Assembly (NCBI RefSeq): GCF_030412015.1
Contig: NZ_JASNRD010000014.1
Coordinates: 91,962 to 155,961, forward strand
Direction of reading: 5' to 3'
Length of the DNA stretch: 64,000 nucleotides
From: Massilia sp. YIM B02763
GTDB taxonomy: Bacteria > Pseudomonadota > Gammaproteobacteria > Burkholderiales > Burkholderiaceae_D
Shown here: in pieces, positions 16,846-24,505 of the stretch
Layout of the letters: each line of letters starts with the position of its first letter
Numbering within the stretch: position 1 is the stretch's first letter
The notes under the pieces: model-generated
Told to the model about the DNA's origin: nothing
What the model saw: only the letters and a program-made list of their open reading frames with translations
Databases searched by the model: none
Made by a program: the position numbers and the translations under genes

Positions 16846-16910
16846 CAACAAAAGCCGGCTTCAACCGAAAAGCCACTCGCGGCCTGCGCCGCGAAGTGGC
16901 TTTTTTGTTT
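16846..16910 (+). ncRNA. Candidate short RNA or attenuated lon leader
   Basis: The roughly 65-nt segment between the promoter at 16812-16839 and the U-run at 16901-16910 has both ends of a small transcript and no open frame. It could be an independent small RNA or a lon leader in which the terminator acts as an attenuator. Only the sequence signals support it. Confidence 0.35.
16868..16910 (+). terminator. Strong intrinsic terminator upstream of lon
   Basis: AAAGCCACT-CGCGGC pairs with GCCGCG-AAGTGGCTTT, giving a near-continuous stem of about 15 bp, followed by TTTTTTGTTT. It ends the clpX transcript and any RNA started at 16846. Confidence 0.85.
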
Positions 16911-17048
16911 GAATCTCCCGTTTTTGTAGAAACGGCTATTATTTGATTCAAGCGATGTTTTTTTGCTTGCAGAAAATTTTTATTCGGCCGGGCTTGTGTT
17001 TTCGTAGGAAGCTCCCACATCGAAAACACGCTTTCTATAAGGTATGCC

Positions 17049-19454
17049 ATGACAACTTCTAAATTGACCGAGCAAATGACGCTGCCCCTCCTGCCCTTGC
17101 GCGACGTGGTGGTGTTTCCGCATATGGTGATACCGCTGTTCGTCGGCCGCCCGAAATCGATCAAGGCACTCGAGGCTGCGATGGAACAGGGCAAGAGCAT
17201 CATGCTCGCCGCCCAAAAGGCAGCCGCCAAGGACGAACCCTCCGCCGCAGACATCTACGAGATCGGCTGCGTGGCCAATATTCTGCAAATGCTGAAGCTG
17301 CCCGACGGTACCGTGAAGGTGCTGGTCGAAGGCGCGCAGCGTGCCCGTATCAATCACATCACCGACGGTCCCAGCCACTTCGTGGCCGAGCTCTCGCCCA
17401 TCAATTCGGAAATCGGCGACGATTCCGAAGTCGAGGCGATGCGCCGCGCGATCGTCCAGCAGTTCGACCAGTACGTCAAACTGAACAAGAAAATCCCGCC
17501 CGAGATCCTGGCTTCGCTGGCCGGCATCGACGACGCCGGCCGCCTGGCCGATACCGTCGCCGCCCACCTGCCGCTGAAACTCGAGCAGAAACAGGTCATC
17601 CTGGAGATCTTCAACGTCGCCAAGCGCCTGGAGCACCTGCTCGGCCAGCTGGAAGGCGAACTGGATATCCTGCAGGTCGAAAAGCGCATCCGCGGCCGCG
17701 TCAAGCGCCAGATGGAGAAATCGCAGCGCGAGTACTACCTGAACGAGCAAGTCAAGGCCATCCAGAAGGAACTGGGCGAGGGCGAAGACGGTGCCGACAT
17801 CGAGGAACTCGAAAAGAAAGTCATCGCCGCCAAGATGCCGAAGGAAGCCCTGGAAAAGGCCCAGTCGGAAATCAAGAAGCTCAAGCTGATGTCGCCGATG
17901 TCGGCCGAAGCCACCGTCGTGCGCAACTACATCGACACGCTGATCGGCCTGCCGTGGAAAAAGAAATCCAAAGTCGTCATCGACCTGGAAAAGGCCCAGC
18001 AGGTGCTGGAAGCCGACCACTACGGCCTGGACAAGATCAAGGAACGCATCCTGGAATACCTCGCTGTGCAACAGCGCGTCGACAAGCTGAAGGCGCCGAT
18101 CCTGTGCTTCGTTGGTCCTCCGGGCGTGGGTAAAACCTCGCTGGGTGAGTCGATCGCCCGCGCGACCGGCCGCAAGTACGTGCGCATGGCGCTCGGCGGC
18201 GTGCGCGACGAAGCCGAGATCCGCGGCCACCGCCGCACCTATATCGGCTCGATGCCGGGCAAGGTGCTGCAGTCGCTGACCAAGGTCGGCGTGCGCAACC
18301 CGCTGTTCCTGCTCGACGAGATCGACAAGATGGGCGCGGACTTCCGCGGCGATCCGTCCTCGGCCCTGCTCGAGGTGCTGGACCCGGCGCAGAACCACAC
18401 GTTCAGCGACCACTACGTCGAAGTCGACTTCGACCTGTCGGACGTGATGTTCGTGGCGACCTCGAACTCGTTCAACATCCCGCCGGCGCTGCTGGACCGG
18501 ATGGAAGTGATCCGCCTGTCGGGCTACACCGAGGACGAGAAGACCAGCATCGCGCAGCGCTACCTGCTGCCGAAGCAGATCAAGAACAACGGCCTGAAGG
18601 AAGACGAGATCAAGGTGGACGAGTCGGCGATCCGCGACATCATCCGCTACTACACCCGTGAAGCGGGCGTGCGTTCGCTCGAGCGCGAGATCTCGAAGAT
18701 CTGCCGCAAGGTCGTCAAGATGCTGCTGCTGAAGAAGGACAACAAGCGCGTGCTGGTGAACGCCAAGAACCTCGACAAGTTCCTGGGCGTGCGCCGCTAC
18801 GACTTCGGCGTGGCCGAGAAGGAAAACCAGGTGGGCCAGGTGGCCGGCCTGGCATGGACCGAAGTGGGCGGCGACCTGCTGACCATCGAAGCCGTGCAGG
18901 TGCCGGGCAAGGGCGCCGTGATCCGTACCGGTACGCTGGGCGACGTGATGAAGGAATCGATCGAGGCGGCCCGCACCGTGGTGCGCTCCCGCGCGAACCG
19001 CCTGGGCATCAAGAACGAGGCGTTCGAAAAGACCGACATCCACATCCACCTTCCCGAAGGTGCGACGCCGAAGGACGGTCCGTCCGCCGGTATCGGCCTG
19101 ACGACGGCGCTGGTGTCCGTGTTCACCGGCATCCCGGTGCGCGCCGACGTGGCGATGACGGGCGAGATCACGCTGCGCGGCGAAGTCCTGCCGATCGGCG
19201 GCCTGAAGGAGAAACTGCTGGCGGCGCAGCGCGGCGGCATCAAGACCGTCCTGATCCCCGAGCAGAACGTGAAGGACCTGGCCGAGATCCCGGACAACGT
19301 CAAGAACAAGCTCGAGATCGTGCCCGTGCGCTGGATCGAGAAGGTGCTGGAAGTTGCGCTGGAACGCCAGCCCGAGGCGATCGTCGACGTGCCGGCCGTG
19401 CCGGTCGCGCCGGCGACGGCGGCCGAGGGGCAGGGCGGCGTGGTCAAGCACTGA
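17049..19454 (+). CDS. lon: ATP-dependent protease La (Lon)
   Basis: Cytoplasmic AAA+ serine protease that degrades misfolded and regulatory proteins. The 801-residue protein has the N-terminal substrate domain ([20 protein letters not shown]), a coiled coil at about residues 190-260, the P-loop [15 protein letters not shown] (about 355), Walker [12 protein letters not shown], and the protease domain with nucleophile Ser in [12 protein letters not shown] and Lys in [12 protein letters not shown], the Ser-Lys dyad. The tail after residue 780 is Ala/Val/Pro-rich and variable. No strong promoter is seen immediately upstream, so transcription may depend on read-through past 16910 or on a non-sigma-70 promoter. 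Confidence 0.98.
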   Translation: MTTSKLTEQMTLPLLPLRDVVVFPHMVIPLFVGRPKSIKALEAAMEQGKSIMLAAQKAAAKDEPSAADIYEIGCVANILQMLKLPDGTVKVLVEGAQRARINHITDGPSHFVAELSPINSEIGDDSEVEAMRRAIVQQFDQYVKLNKKIPPEILASLAGIDDAGRLADTVAAHLPLKLEQKQVILEIFNVAKRLEHLLGQLEGELDILQVEKRIRGRVKRQMEKSQREYYLNEQVKAIQKELGEGEDGADIEELEKKVIAAKMPKEALEKAQSEIKKLKLMSPMSAEATVVRNYIDTLIGLPWKKKSKVVIDLEKAQQVLEADHYGLDKIKERILEYLAVQQRVDKLKAPILCFVGPPGVGKTSLGESIARATGRKYVRMALGGVRDEAEIRGHRRTYIGSMPGKVLQSLTKVGVRNPLFLLDEIDKMGADFRGDPSSALLEVLDPAQNHTFSDHYVEVDFDLSDVMFVATSNSFNIPPALLDRMEVIRLSGYTEDEKTSIAQRYLLPKQIKNNGLKEDEIKVDESAIRDIIRYYTREAGVRSLEREISKICRKVVKMLLLKKDNKRVLVNAKNLDKFLGVRRYDFGVAEKENQVGQVAGLAWTEVGGDLLTIEAVQVPGKGAVIRTGTLGDVMKESIEAARTVVRSRANRLGIKNEAFEKTDIHIHLPEGATPKDGPSAGIGLTTALVSVFTGIPVRADVAMTGEITLRGEVLPIGGLKEKLLAAQRGGIKTVLIPEQNVKDLAEIPDNVKNKLEIVPVRWIEKVLEVALERQPEAIVDVPAVPVAPATAAEGQGGVVKH

Positions 19455-19477
19455 CCGGGCAGCACTCGTAACACACC

Positions 19478-19562
19478 GTCGTCCCCGCGTCGGCGGGGAT
19501 CCAAGCTGCGCTTGCGTATCGACACGCTCGCGGCATTGGGTCCCTGCCTGCGCGGGGACGAT
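19478..19562. repeat. Dispersed inverted repeat, family with GTCCC-type arms (copy 1)
   Basis: Left arm CGTCGTCCCCGCGTCGGCGG (from 19478, continuing GGATCCAAG) faces a right arm ATTGGGTCCCTGCCTGCGCG (from 19534, continuing GGGACGATG), with a 27-bp centre. The arms match at about 22 of 29 bases, the least perfect of the three copies in the window (others at 36552 and 63911). The element fills most of the 288-bp lon-hupB gap; I see no gene in the rest of it. Confidence 0.75.
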
Positions 19563-19742
19563 GCTTTTGTGGGCCGCGATGACATCGATTTGTTCGGTCC
19601 GCGCCCGAATAATCGCTCTATTGTTGCTCGCGAGAAGCATGTTGGCTTGACACAAGGCGGGGCGCGCTTGTCTAATACGCGCTTGCGGTTTTTGCCTGAT
19701 GTCCGGGTCAGCCGCTTTCAGAACGCACAACGAGGGAAAAGA

Positions 19743-20015
19743 GTGAACAAAACTGAACTGATCGAAGAAATCGCGAAGTCCGCGGACCTGACCAAAGCTT
19801 CTGCGGCACGCGCCCTCGACGCGATGATCGATGCCGTGACCACGACCCTGAAGAACAACGACAGCGTGACCCTGGTCGGCTTCGGCACCTTCACCGTGGG
19901 CGAACGCGCTGCCCGTACCGGCCGCGATCCGCGCACCAAGGAAGCCATCACCATCAAGGCCGCGAAGGTCCCGAAATTTAAGGCTGGTAAAGCCCTGAAA
20001 GATGCAGTAAACTAA
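19743..20015 (+). CDS. hupB: DNA-binding protein HU-beta
   Basis: Nucleoid-associated histone-like protein that bends DNA as a dimer. The 90-residue length is exact for the family. The N-terminus reads [20 protein letters not shown], and the DNA-clamping arm has the HU signature [20 protein letters not shown] with the Pro of RDPRT intact, ending [12 protein letters not shown]. The start is GTG at 19743, supported by a GAGGG site nine bases upstream; no ATG is available in frame nearby. It follows lon as in most proteobacteria. The gene ends 45 bp before the tRNA-Asp array. Confidence 0.97.
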   Translation: MNKTELIEEIAKSADLTKASAARALDAMIDAVTTTLKNNDSVTLVGFGTFTVGERAARTGRDPRTKEAITIKAAKVPKFKAGKALKDAVN

Positions 20016-20060
20016 TGCCTCGCTGCGCTGACACGCAGCAAGCAGTGCCTGATATTTCGT

Positions 20061-20137
20061 GGAGCGGTAGTTCAGTTGGTTAGAATACCGGCCTGTCACG
20101 CCGGGGGTCGCGGGTGCGAGCCCCGTCCGCTCCGCCC
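20061..20137 (+). tRNA. tRNA-Asp (GUC) copy 1, diverged and lacking CCA
   Basis: First of four tandem tRNA-Asp genes on a 109-bp period. The acceptor GGAGCGG/CCGCTCC, D-arm, anticodon loop CTGTCAC (GUC) and variable loop match the other copies. The T-loop reads GTGCGAG where the others have GTTCGAG, changing the near-universal T55 (pseudouridine) to G. The 3' end reads GCCC rather than GCCA, so CCA is not encoded. It may be decaying or rely on CCA-adding enzyme; the other copies are intact. Confidence 0.8.
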
Positions 20138-20169
20138 ACCCACGGTTGGGTTGCGAAATACAAGAATTT

Positions 20170-20246
20170 GGAGCGGTAGTTCAGGTGGTGAGAATACCGG
20201 CCTGTCACGCCGGGGGTCGCGGGTTCGAGCCCCGTCCGCTCCGCCA
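20170..20246 (+). tRNA. tRNA-Asp (GUC) copy 2
   Basis: 77-nt tRNA with acceptor GGAGCGG/CCGCTCC, anticodon loop CTGTCAC, T-loop GTTCGAG and encoded CCA. Its D-loop (AGGTGGTGA) differs from copies 1 and 3 (AGTTGGTTA) but keeps G18-G19. The 32-bp spacer before it (20138-20169) is nearly identical to the other two spacers. Confidence 0.96.
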
Positions 20247-20278
20247 ACCAACGGTTGGGTTGCGAAATAAAAGAATTT

Positions 20279-20355
20279 GGAGCGGTAGTTCAGTTGGTTA
20301 GAATACCGGCCTGTCACGCCGGGGGTCGCGGGTTCGAGCCCCGTCCGCTCCGCCA
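20279..20355 (+). tRNA. tRNA-Asp (GUC) copy 3
   Basis: 77-nt tRNA with canonical D-loop AGTTGGTTA, anticodon GUC, T-loop GTTCGAG and encoded CCA. This copy carries the most conventional sequence of the four and probably provides the reference tRNA-Asp. Confidence 0.97.
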
Positions 20356-20387
20356 CCCACCGGTTGGGTTGCGAAATAAAAGACTTT

Positions 20388-20464
20388 GGAGCGGTAGTTC
20401 AGGTGGTTAGAATACCGGCCTGTCACGCCGGGGGTCGCGGGTTCGAGCCCCGTCCGCTCCGCCA
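20388..20464 (+). tRNA. tRNA-Asp (GUC) copy 4
   Basis: 77-nt tRNA with D-loop AGGTGGTTA, anticodon GUC, T-loop GTTCGAG and encoded CCA. Last full copy of the array. It is followed by a palindrome-rich segment and a 21-bp fragment identical to its own 3' end. Confidence 0.96.
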
Positions 20465-20483
20465 AATAGAAGCAAGAAGGAGG

Positions 20484-20541
20484 GTCGCCCCTGCGGGCGA
20501 CACGGGCTAGGGCTCGAAGGGATTCGCTTGCAAGCGAATCC
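20484..20541. repeat. Two palindromes between tRNA-Asp copy 4 and tRNA fragment
   Basis: GTCGCCC-CTGC-GGGCGAC at 20484-20501 is a hairpin. A perfect 22-bp palindrome follows at 20520-20541 (half-site GGATTCGCTTG). Together with the flanking tRNA 3'-end duplication they look like a small repetitive element rather than coding DNA. Confidence 0.55.
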
Positions 20542-20560
20542 GCGGCCTGCAGGATGTAGG

Positions 20561-20581
20561 CGAGCCCCGTCCGCTCCGCCA
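20561..20581 (+). other. tRNA-Asp 3'-end fragment (21-bp direct repeat)
   Basis: CGAGCCCCGTCCGCTCCGCC plus A is identical to the T-arm, acceptor and CCA end of tRNA-Asp copies 2-4, but no tRNA body precedes it. Such duplications of a tRNA 3' end are what an integrative element leaves as an attachment site, or what unequal recombination within a tandem array leaves behind. Only 96 bp separate it from copy 4, so any element is gone. Confidence 0.7.
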
Positions 20582-20594
20582 GATGCAAAAGAAG

Positions 20595-20622
20595 AGGCGA
20601 ACGAGAGTTCGCCTTTTTTTTT
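20595..20622 (+). terminator. Intrinsic terminator of the hupB/tRNA-Asp region
   Basis: AGGCGAAC (20595-20602) pairs with GTTCGCCT (20607-20614) over a GAGA loop, followed by a run of Ts to 20622. It separates the tRNA array from ppiD. Confidence 0.88.
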
Positions 20623-20664
20623 AAGGTTTTTTGATAACGCATTTTCAACCTTGAATGGCTGACC

Positions 20665-22581
20665 ATGTTTGAATTTATTCGTAAGCACCAGCGCCTCATG
20701 CAACTGCTGTTGCTGCTGCTGATCCTGCCGTCCTTCGTCCTGGTCGGCGTCAGCAGCTACCAGGAGCGCGGCGGCGGCGACGGCGTCGCCACCGTGGCCG
20801 GCAAGACCATCACGCAGCAGCAGTGGGAAGAAGCGCAGCGCCGCCAGATCGACCAGGCGCGCCAGCAGATGGGTGCGCAGTTCGACCAGAAGCTGTTCGA
20901 GACCCCGGAAGCCAAGCAGGCGATCCTCGACCAGCTGGTGGCGGAACGCGCCGTCAACGCGGAAGTCGAGCGTGGCCACCTGACCGTGAGCGACGCCGTG
21001 CTGGCCAAGGCCATCGGCGACATCCAGATGTTCCGCAAGGCCGACGGCAGCTTCGACAAGGACCAGTACATCGCGGCGCTCGCCGCCCAGGGCATGACGC
21101 CGGAGATGTTCGACGCGCGCATGCGCCACGACATGGCCGTGCAGCAGCTGGCCGGCGCCGTCAGCCAGACCGCGTTCGCGCCGCGCAGCGTGGCGAACCG
21201 CCTGTCGGACATCAACGACCAGGAACGCGAAGTGCAGGAGCTGATGTTCCCGCTCGCGACCTACGCCGCGCAGGTGAAGGTCACCGACGACATGGTGAAG
21301 GCCTATTACGACAAGCACGCCGCGCTGTTCCAGGTGCCGGAATCCGTCAAGGCCGAATACGTCGTGTTCAACGCCGACGTGGTGCAGAAGCAGGTCACCG
21401 TCTCGGACGCCGAAGTGGCCGACGTGTACAACAAGAACAAGGCCCGCTTCTCGACGCCGGAAAAGCGTAGCGCGAGCCACATCCTGTTCAACGTCGCCAA
21501 GGACGCCAAGCCGGCCGACGACGCCGCCGCCAAGGCCAAAGCCGAAGCCGCGCTGGCCGAGGTGCGCAAGAACCCGGGCGACTTCGCGAAGATCGCCAAG
21601 GCGCAGTCGCAGGATCCCGGCTCGGCCGAGCTGGGCGGCGACCTGGGCGTGGTCGAGAAGGGCGTGTTCGTCAAGCCCGTCGAGGACGCGATCTATGGCC
21701 TGAAGGAAGGCGAAACCAGCGGCCTCGTGCGCTCGGAATTCGGCTACCACATCATCAAGGTCACCAAGGTCGTGCCGACTACCCAGAAGTCGCTGGAAGA
21801 AGCGAAGCCGGAGATCGTCGCCGAACTGCAGAAGACCAAGATGTCGGCCAAGTACTCGGAACTGGCCGAGACCTTCTCGAACACCGTGTACGAGCAGGCG
21901 GACAGCCTGAAGCCGGTCGCCGACAAGCTGGGGCTGCAGATCCAGACCGCCGATGGCCTGGGCCGCACGCCGAATCCGGCGCTGGGCAACTCGCCCGTCA
22001 ATAACGACAAGTTCCTGAAGGCGATCTTCTCGAACGACGCGATCAAGAACAAGCGCAATACCGAAGCCGTTGAAGTGGCGCCGAGCACCCTGGTGGCCGG
22101 CCGCGTCGTCGAGTTCAGGCCCGCGACCAAGCGTCCGCTGGCCGAGGTCGAAGCGCAGATCCGCCAGCGCGTCACGCAGGAAGAAGCGCTGCGCCTGGCC
22201 AAGCAGGCCGGCGAAGCCAAGCTGGCCGCCGCCAGGGCGTCGGGCGACGCCACCGGCTTCGGCGAACCCAAGATCGTCTCGCGCACCAAGGAGCCGCCGT
22301 TCAGCGAGACCGCCGCGCTGGCCGTGCTGAAGGCCGACACGAGCAAGCTGCCGGCCTACGTCGGCGTGGACGTGCCGGGCCAGGGTTATGGCGTGTACCG
22401 CATCGTCAAGGTGTCGCAGCCGGCCCAGCCCGACCAGGCGCGCCGCAAGCAGGAAGCGGAGCAGATCGGCCGCGCCATTGGCGGCGCCGAGACCTACGGC
22501 TACGTCGAGGCCCTGAAGCAGAAGGCGAAGGCGAAGATCAACGTCAAGCCGGCCGACCTGGGCGCCAACGCCGCCCAGTAA
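20665..22581 (+). CDS. ppiD: Periplasmic folding chaperone PpiD (SurA-like PPIase)
   Basis: Inner-membrane-anchored periplasmic chaperone near the Sec translocon that helps fold outer-membrane and secreted proteins. The 638-residue protein has the family start MFEFIRKHQRLMQLLLLLLI with a TM at about residues 12-33, a SurA-like N-terminal helical domain (TVAGKTITQQQWEEAQRRQI), a parvulin domain at about 268-363 (RSASHILFNV to FGYHIIKVTK) and a second SurA-like region. Position after lon and hupB matches E. coli lon-hupB-ppiD. It has its own terminators on both sides. Confidence 0.96.
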   Translation: MFEFIRKHQRLMQLLLLLLILPSFVLVGVSSYQERGGGDGVATVAGKTITQQQWEEAQRRQIDQARQQMGAQFDQKLFETPEAKQAILDQLVAERAVNAEVERGHLTVSDAVLAKAIGDIQMFRKADGSFDKDQYIAALAAQGMTPEMFDARMRHDMAVQQLAGAVSQTAFAPRSVANRLSDINDQEREVQELMFPLATYAAQVKVTDDMVKAYYDKHAALFQVPESVKAEYVVFNADVVQKQVTVSDAEVADVYNKNKARFSTPEKRSASHILFNVAKDAKPADDAAAKAKAEAALAEVRKNPGDFAKIAKAQSQDPGSAELGGDLGVVEKGVFVKPVEDAIYGLKEGETSGLVRSEFGYHIIKVTKVVPTTQKSLEEAKPEIVAELQKTKMSAKYSELAETFSNTVYEQADSLKPVADKLGLQIQTADGLGRTPNPALGNSPVNNDKFLKAIFSNDAIKNKRNTEAVEVAPSTLVAGRVVEFRPATKRPLAEVEAQIRQRVTQEEALRLAKQAGEAKLAAARASGDATGFGEPKIVSRTKEPPFSETAALAVLKADTSKLPAYVGVDVPGQGYGVYRIVKVSQPAQPDQARRKQEAEQIGRAIGGAETYGYVEALKQKAKAKINVKPADLGANAAQ

Positions 22582-22598
22582 GCCAGCAGGCGACGAAC

Positions 22599-22635
22599 AA
22601 AAAGCCCGGCCGCGAAAGCGGACCGGGCTTTTTTA
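22599..22635 (+). terminator. Intrinsic terminator of ppiD
   Basis: AAAAAGCCCGG with CCGC/GCGG inner pairing and a GAAA tetraloop closes on CCGGGCTTTTTT. It lies 17 bp after the ppiD stop. Confidence 0.92.
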
Positions 22636-22652
22636 TTGGCGGCAGGTGTCGG

Positions 22653-22752
22653 GTAGGGTGGACGGCTCGCCGTCCACGCGTTCGGGCGGCGCTTGCTTCG
22701 CCACGCCGCATGCGATGGCGGGACGCGTGGACGGCGGAGCCGTCCACCCTAC
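22653..22752. repeat. 100-bp inverted-repeat element (GTAGGGTGGACGGC arms)
   Basis: Left arm 22653-22681 and right arm 22723-22752 are reverse complements apart from a single base indel, and each arm contains its own palindrome (GGACGGC/GCCGTCC). The 41-bp centre is Cys/Gly-codon-like GC-rich DNA without a gene. It shares 28 of 29 bases with the tail of the RND permease gene (12855-12883). Confidence 0.8.
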
Positions 22753-22774
22753 GGATGCGGTTACGGCACGGCAC

Positions 22775-22795
22775 GGTGGGCACCACGTGCCCACC
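22775..22795. repeat. REP-like palindrome next to mnmH 3' end
   Basis: GGTGGGCAC and GTGCCCACC flank CAC in a 21-bp palindrome that ends 5 bp before the mnmH stop codon. It belongs to the family also found at 12916, 25255, 47218 and 57945. Confidence 0.7.
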
Positions 22796-22799
22796 ATGA

Positions 22800-23867
22800 T
22801 CACGCCGCGGCGTCTGCGCCGTGAAGCTGGCGCGCCGCCGCGAGGAAATCGTCGGGCGCGATGCCGGACAGCGAGACGACCCGCGCCTGCGGATACTGCG
22901 TGAAATTGCGGTCGATCGATTTCAGGTAGGCCGGATCATAGTGCTCCACTAGCAGCTGGTCGACCAGCTCCGGCATGCGGCCCGTATTCGCCATCTCGTG
23001 CCAGGCATCGATCTTGGCGCGGCCGTGCAGCTGCACCAGGTGTTCGAGCTGGCCGTTCAGCGCCGCCGCGTCGCGCGCAAAGTGGCGGTAGTCTTCCATC
23101 AGCAGGTCCACGCGCTTGGGACGGTCCAGCTCCAGGCGGATGCAGGGCGAGGCGCGCATTCTCTCCATGACGGCATCGGGCACGCGCAGGTTGCCCACCT
23201 TCTTGCTTTCCGATTCGACGAATACGGGGCGGCGCGGATCGAAGCGGCGCAGCCGGTCCCAGATGGCGCTCTCGAAGGCTTTCTGGGTCGGCTGCGGCGC
23301 GTCCGGCAGGTGGCCCAGCACGGAGCCGCGGTGGGCGGCCAGGGCTTCCAGGTCGAGCACTTGGGCGCCGATCGCGGCCAAGGTCTCGAGCAGGCGCGTC
23401 TTGCCGCTGCCGGTGGTGCCGCAGACGACGCGCAGGTCCAGCGCCGGCGGATTCTCCAGGGCACCCGCGATAAAGGCGCGGTAGGCCTTGTAGCCGCCGT
23501 CGAGCTGCACGACGGGCCAGCCGATCTTGGCGAAGATCAGCGCCATCGAGCCGCTGCGGTTGCCGCCGCGCCAGCAGTAGACGAGCGGCTTCCACTCCTT
23601 GGGCTTGTCGGCGAACAGGGTCTCGACGTAGTGCGCGATGTTCTTGGCGACCAGCGGCGCGCCGATCTTCTTGGCCTCGAAGGCGCCGACCTGCTTGTAG
23701 GTGGTGCCGACGAGGATGCGCTGCGCGTCGTCGAGGACGGGACAGTTGATGGCGCCGGGCAGGTGGTCGAGGGCGAACTCGGATTCGCTGCGCGCGTCGA
23801 TGATGGTGTCGAATTCGTCGAGCGCGGGCAGGATGGTCTCGAAGTTCAGGACTGCGGGGTATTTCAT
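22800..23867 (-). CDS. mnmH: tRNA 2-selenouridine/geranyl-2-thiouridine synthase
   Basis: Replaces sulfur by selenium at wobble 2-thiouridine of tRNA-Lys/Glu/Gln through a geranylated intermediate. The 355-residue protein pairs an N-terminal rhodanese domain (IIDARSESEFALDHLPGAIN, active Cys in VYCWRGGNRSGS at about residue 96) with a P-loop domain (VVCGTTGSGKTRLLETLA, about residue 148). The ATG shares a base with the TAA of the upstream esterase gene (TAATG), so the two are coupled. No selD gene is in the window; use of selenium here depends on SelD elsewhere. Confidence 0.95.
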   Translation of the reverse strand: MKYPAVLNFETILPALDEFDTIIDARSESEFALDHLPGAINCPVLDDAQRILVGTTYKQVGAFEAKKIGAPLVAKNIAHYVETLFADKPKEWKPLVYCWRGGNRSGSMALIFAKIGWPVVQLDGGYKAYRAFIAGALENPPALDLRVVCGTTGSGKTRLLETLAAIGAQVLDLEALAAHRGSVLGHLPDAPQPTQKAFESAIWDRLRRFDPRRPVFVESESKKVGNLRVPDAVMERMRASPCIRLELDRPKRVDLLMEDYRHFARDAAALNGQLEHLVQLHGRAKIDAWHEMANTGRMPELVDQLLVEHYDPAYLKSIDRNFTQYPQARVVSLSGIAPDDFLAAARQLHGADAAA

Positions 23868-24505
23868 TATGGTCGGATCAGGGGAATCAGCTGGGGCCAG
23901 ATGTTATTGAGGATGGTGGGGTGGGCGCTCGCGAGCGGGTGCATGCGGTCGGCCTGGAAGTTGGCGGTCTCCTGGGCCACGCCTTCCAGCATGAACGGCA
24001 CCAGCGGCACCTTGGCCTGCGCGGCGAGCGTCTGGTACATGGCGGCGAAGCGTTCCGTGTAGGCGCGGCCATAGTTTGGCGGCATGCGCATGCCGACCAG
24101 CAGCACCTTGGCCTTGTTCTGCTGTGCCAGCGAAATCATGGTGCGCAGATTGTCCTGGGCCGATGCCACCGGCAGGCCGCGCAGGCCGTCGTTGGCGCCC
24201 AGCTCGAACACGACGACGTTCGGCTTGTGCTGCTGGAGCAGGGCGGGCAGGCGCGTGCGGCCGCCGCTGGTGGTCTCGCCGCTGATGCTCGCATTGACGA
24301 CGCGGGCGTCGATGTTCTCCGCCTTCAGTTTCTGTTCCAGCAGCGCGACCCAGCCGCTGCCGCGCGCGATGCCGTATTCGGCGGACAGGCTGTCGCCCAC
24401 CACCAGCACGGTTTTTGGTGCAGAATAGGCATTCGCCGACGCGGCCACCGCCAGCACGAACAAGGCGGCGGTCCCGATGGTCCATTTCTTGAGACGATTA
24501 AGCAT
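23867..24505 (-). CDS. tesA: SGNH esterase / TesA-like arylesterase
   Basis: Exported multifunctional esterase, thioesterase or lysophospholipase of the TesA type. The 212-residue precursor has a signal peptide (MLNRLKKWTIGTAALFVLAV, AxA region at ASANAYSA) and the four SGNH blocks: GDSLSAEYG (Ser), ISGETTSGG (Gly), ELGANDGLRG (Asn) and DRMHPLASAHP (Asp-x-x-His). Its ATG overlaps that of the ABC ATPase gene on the other strand in a shared GCATGC at 24502-24507, reproducing the divergent tesA-ybbA arrangement of E. coli. Start at 24505 gives a conventional signal sequence. Confidence 0.92.
   Translation of the reverse strand: MLNRLKKWTIGTAALFVLAVAASANAYSAPKTVLVVGDSLSAEYGIARGSGWVALLEQKLKAENIDARVVNASISGETTSGGRTRLPALLQQHKPNVVVFELGANDGLRGLPVASAQDNLRTMISLAQQNKAKVLLVGMRMPPNYGRAYTERFAAMYQTLAAQAKVPLVPFMLEGVAQETANFQADRMHPLASAHPTILNNIWPQLIPLIRP

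Noticed and set aside
20061..20464. Regular 109-bp repeats resembling a CRISPR array
   Set aside because: The 77-bp units fold as tRNA-Asp, and the 32-bp spacers are nearly identical to each other instead of unique.
20096..20699. Antisense open frames over the tRNA-Asp array giving peptides such as GADGARTRDPRRDRPVF
   Set aside because: They are reverse translations of repeated tRNA genes, a known source of spurious protein annotations; the tRNA structures explain the sequence fully.
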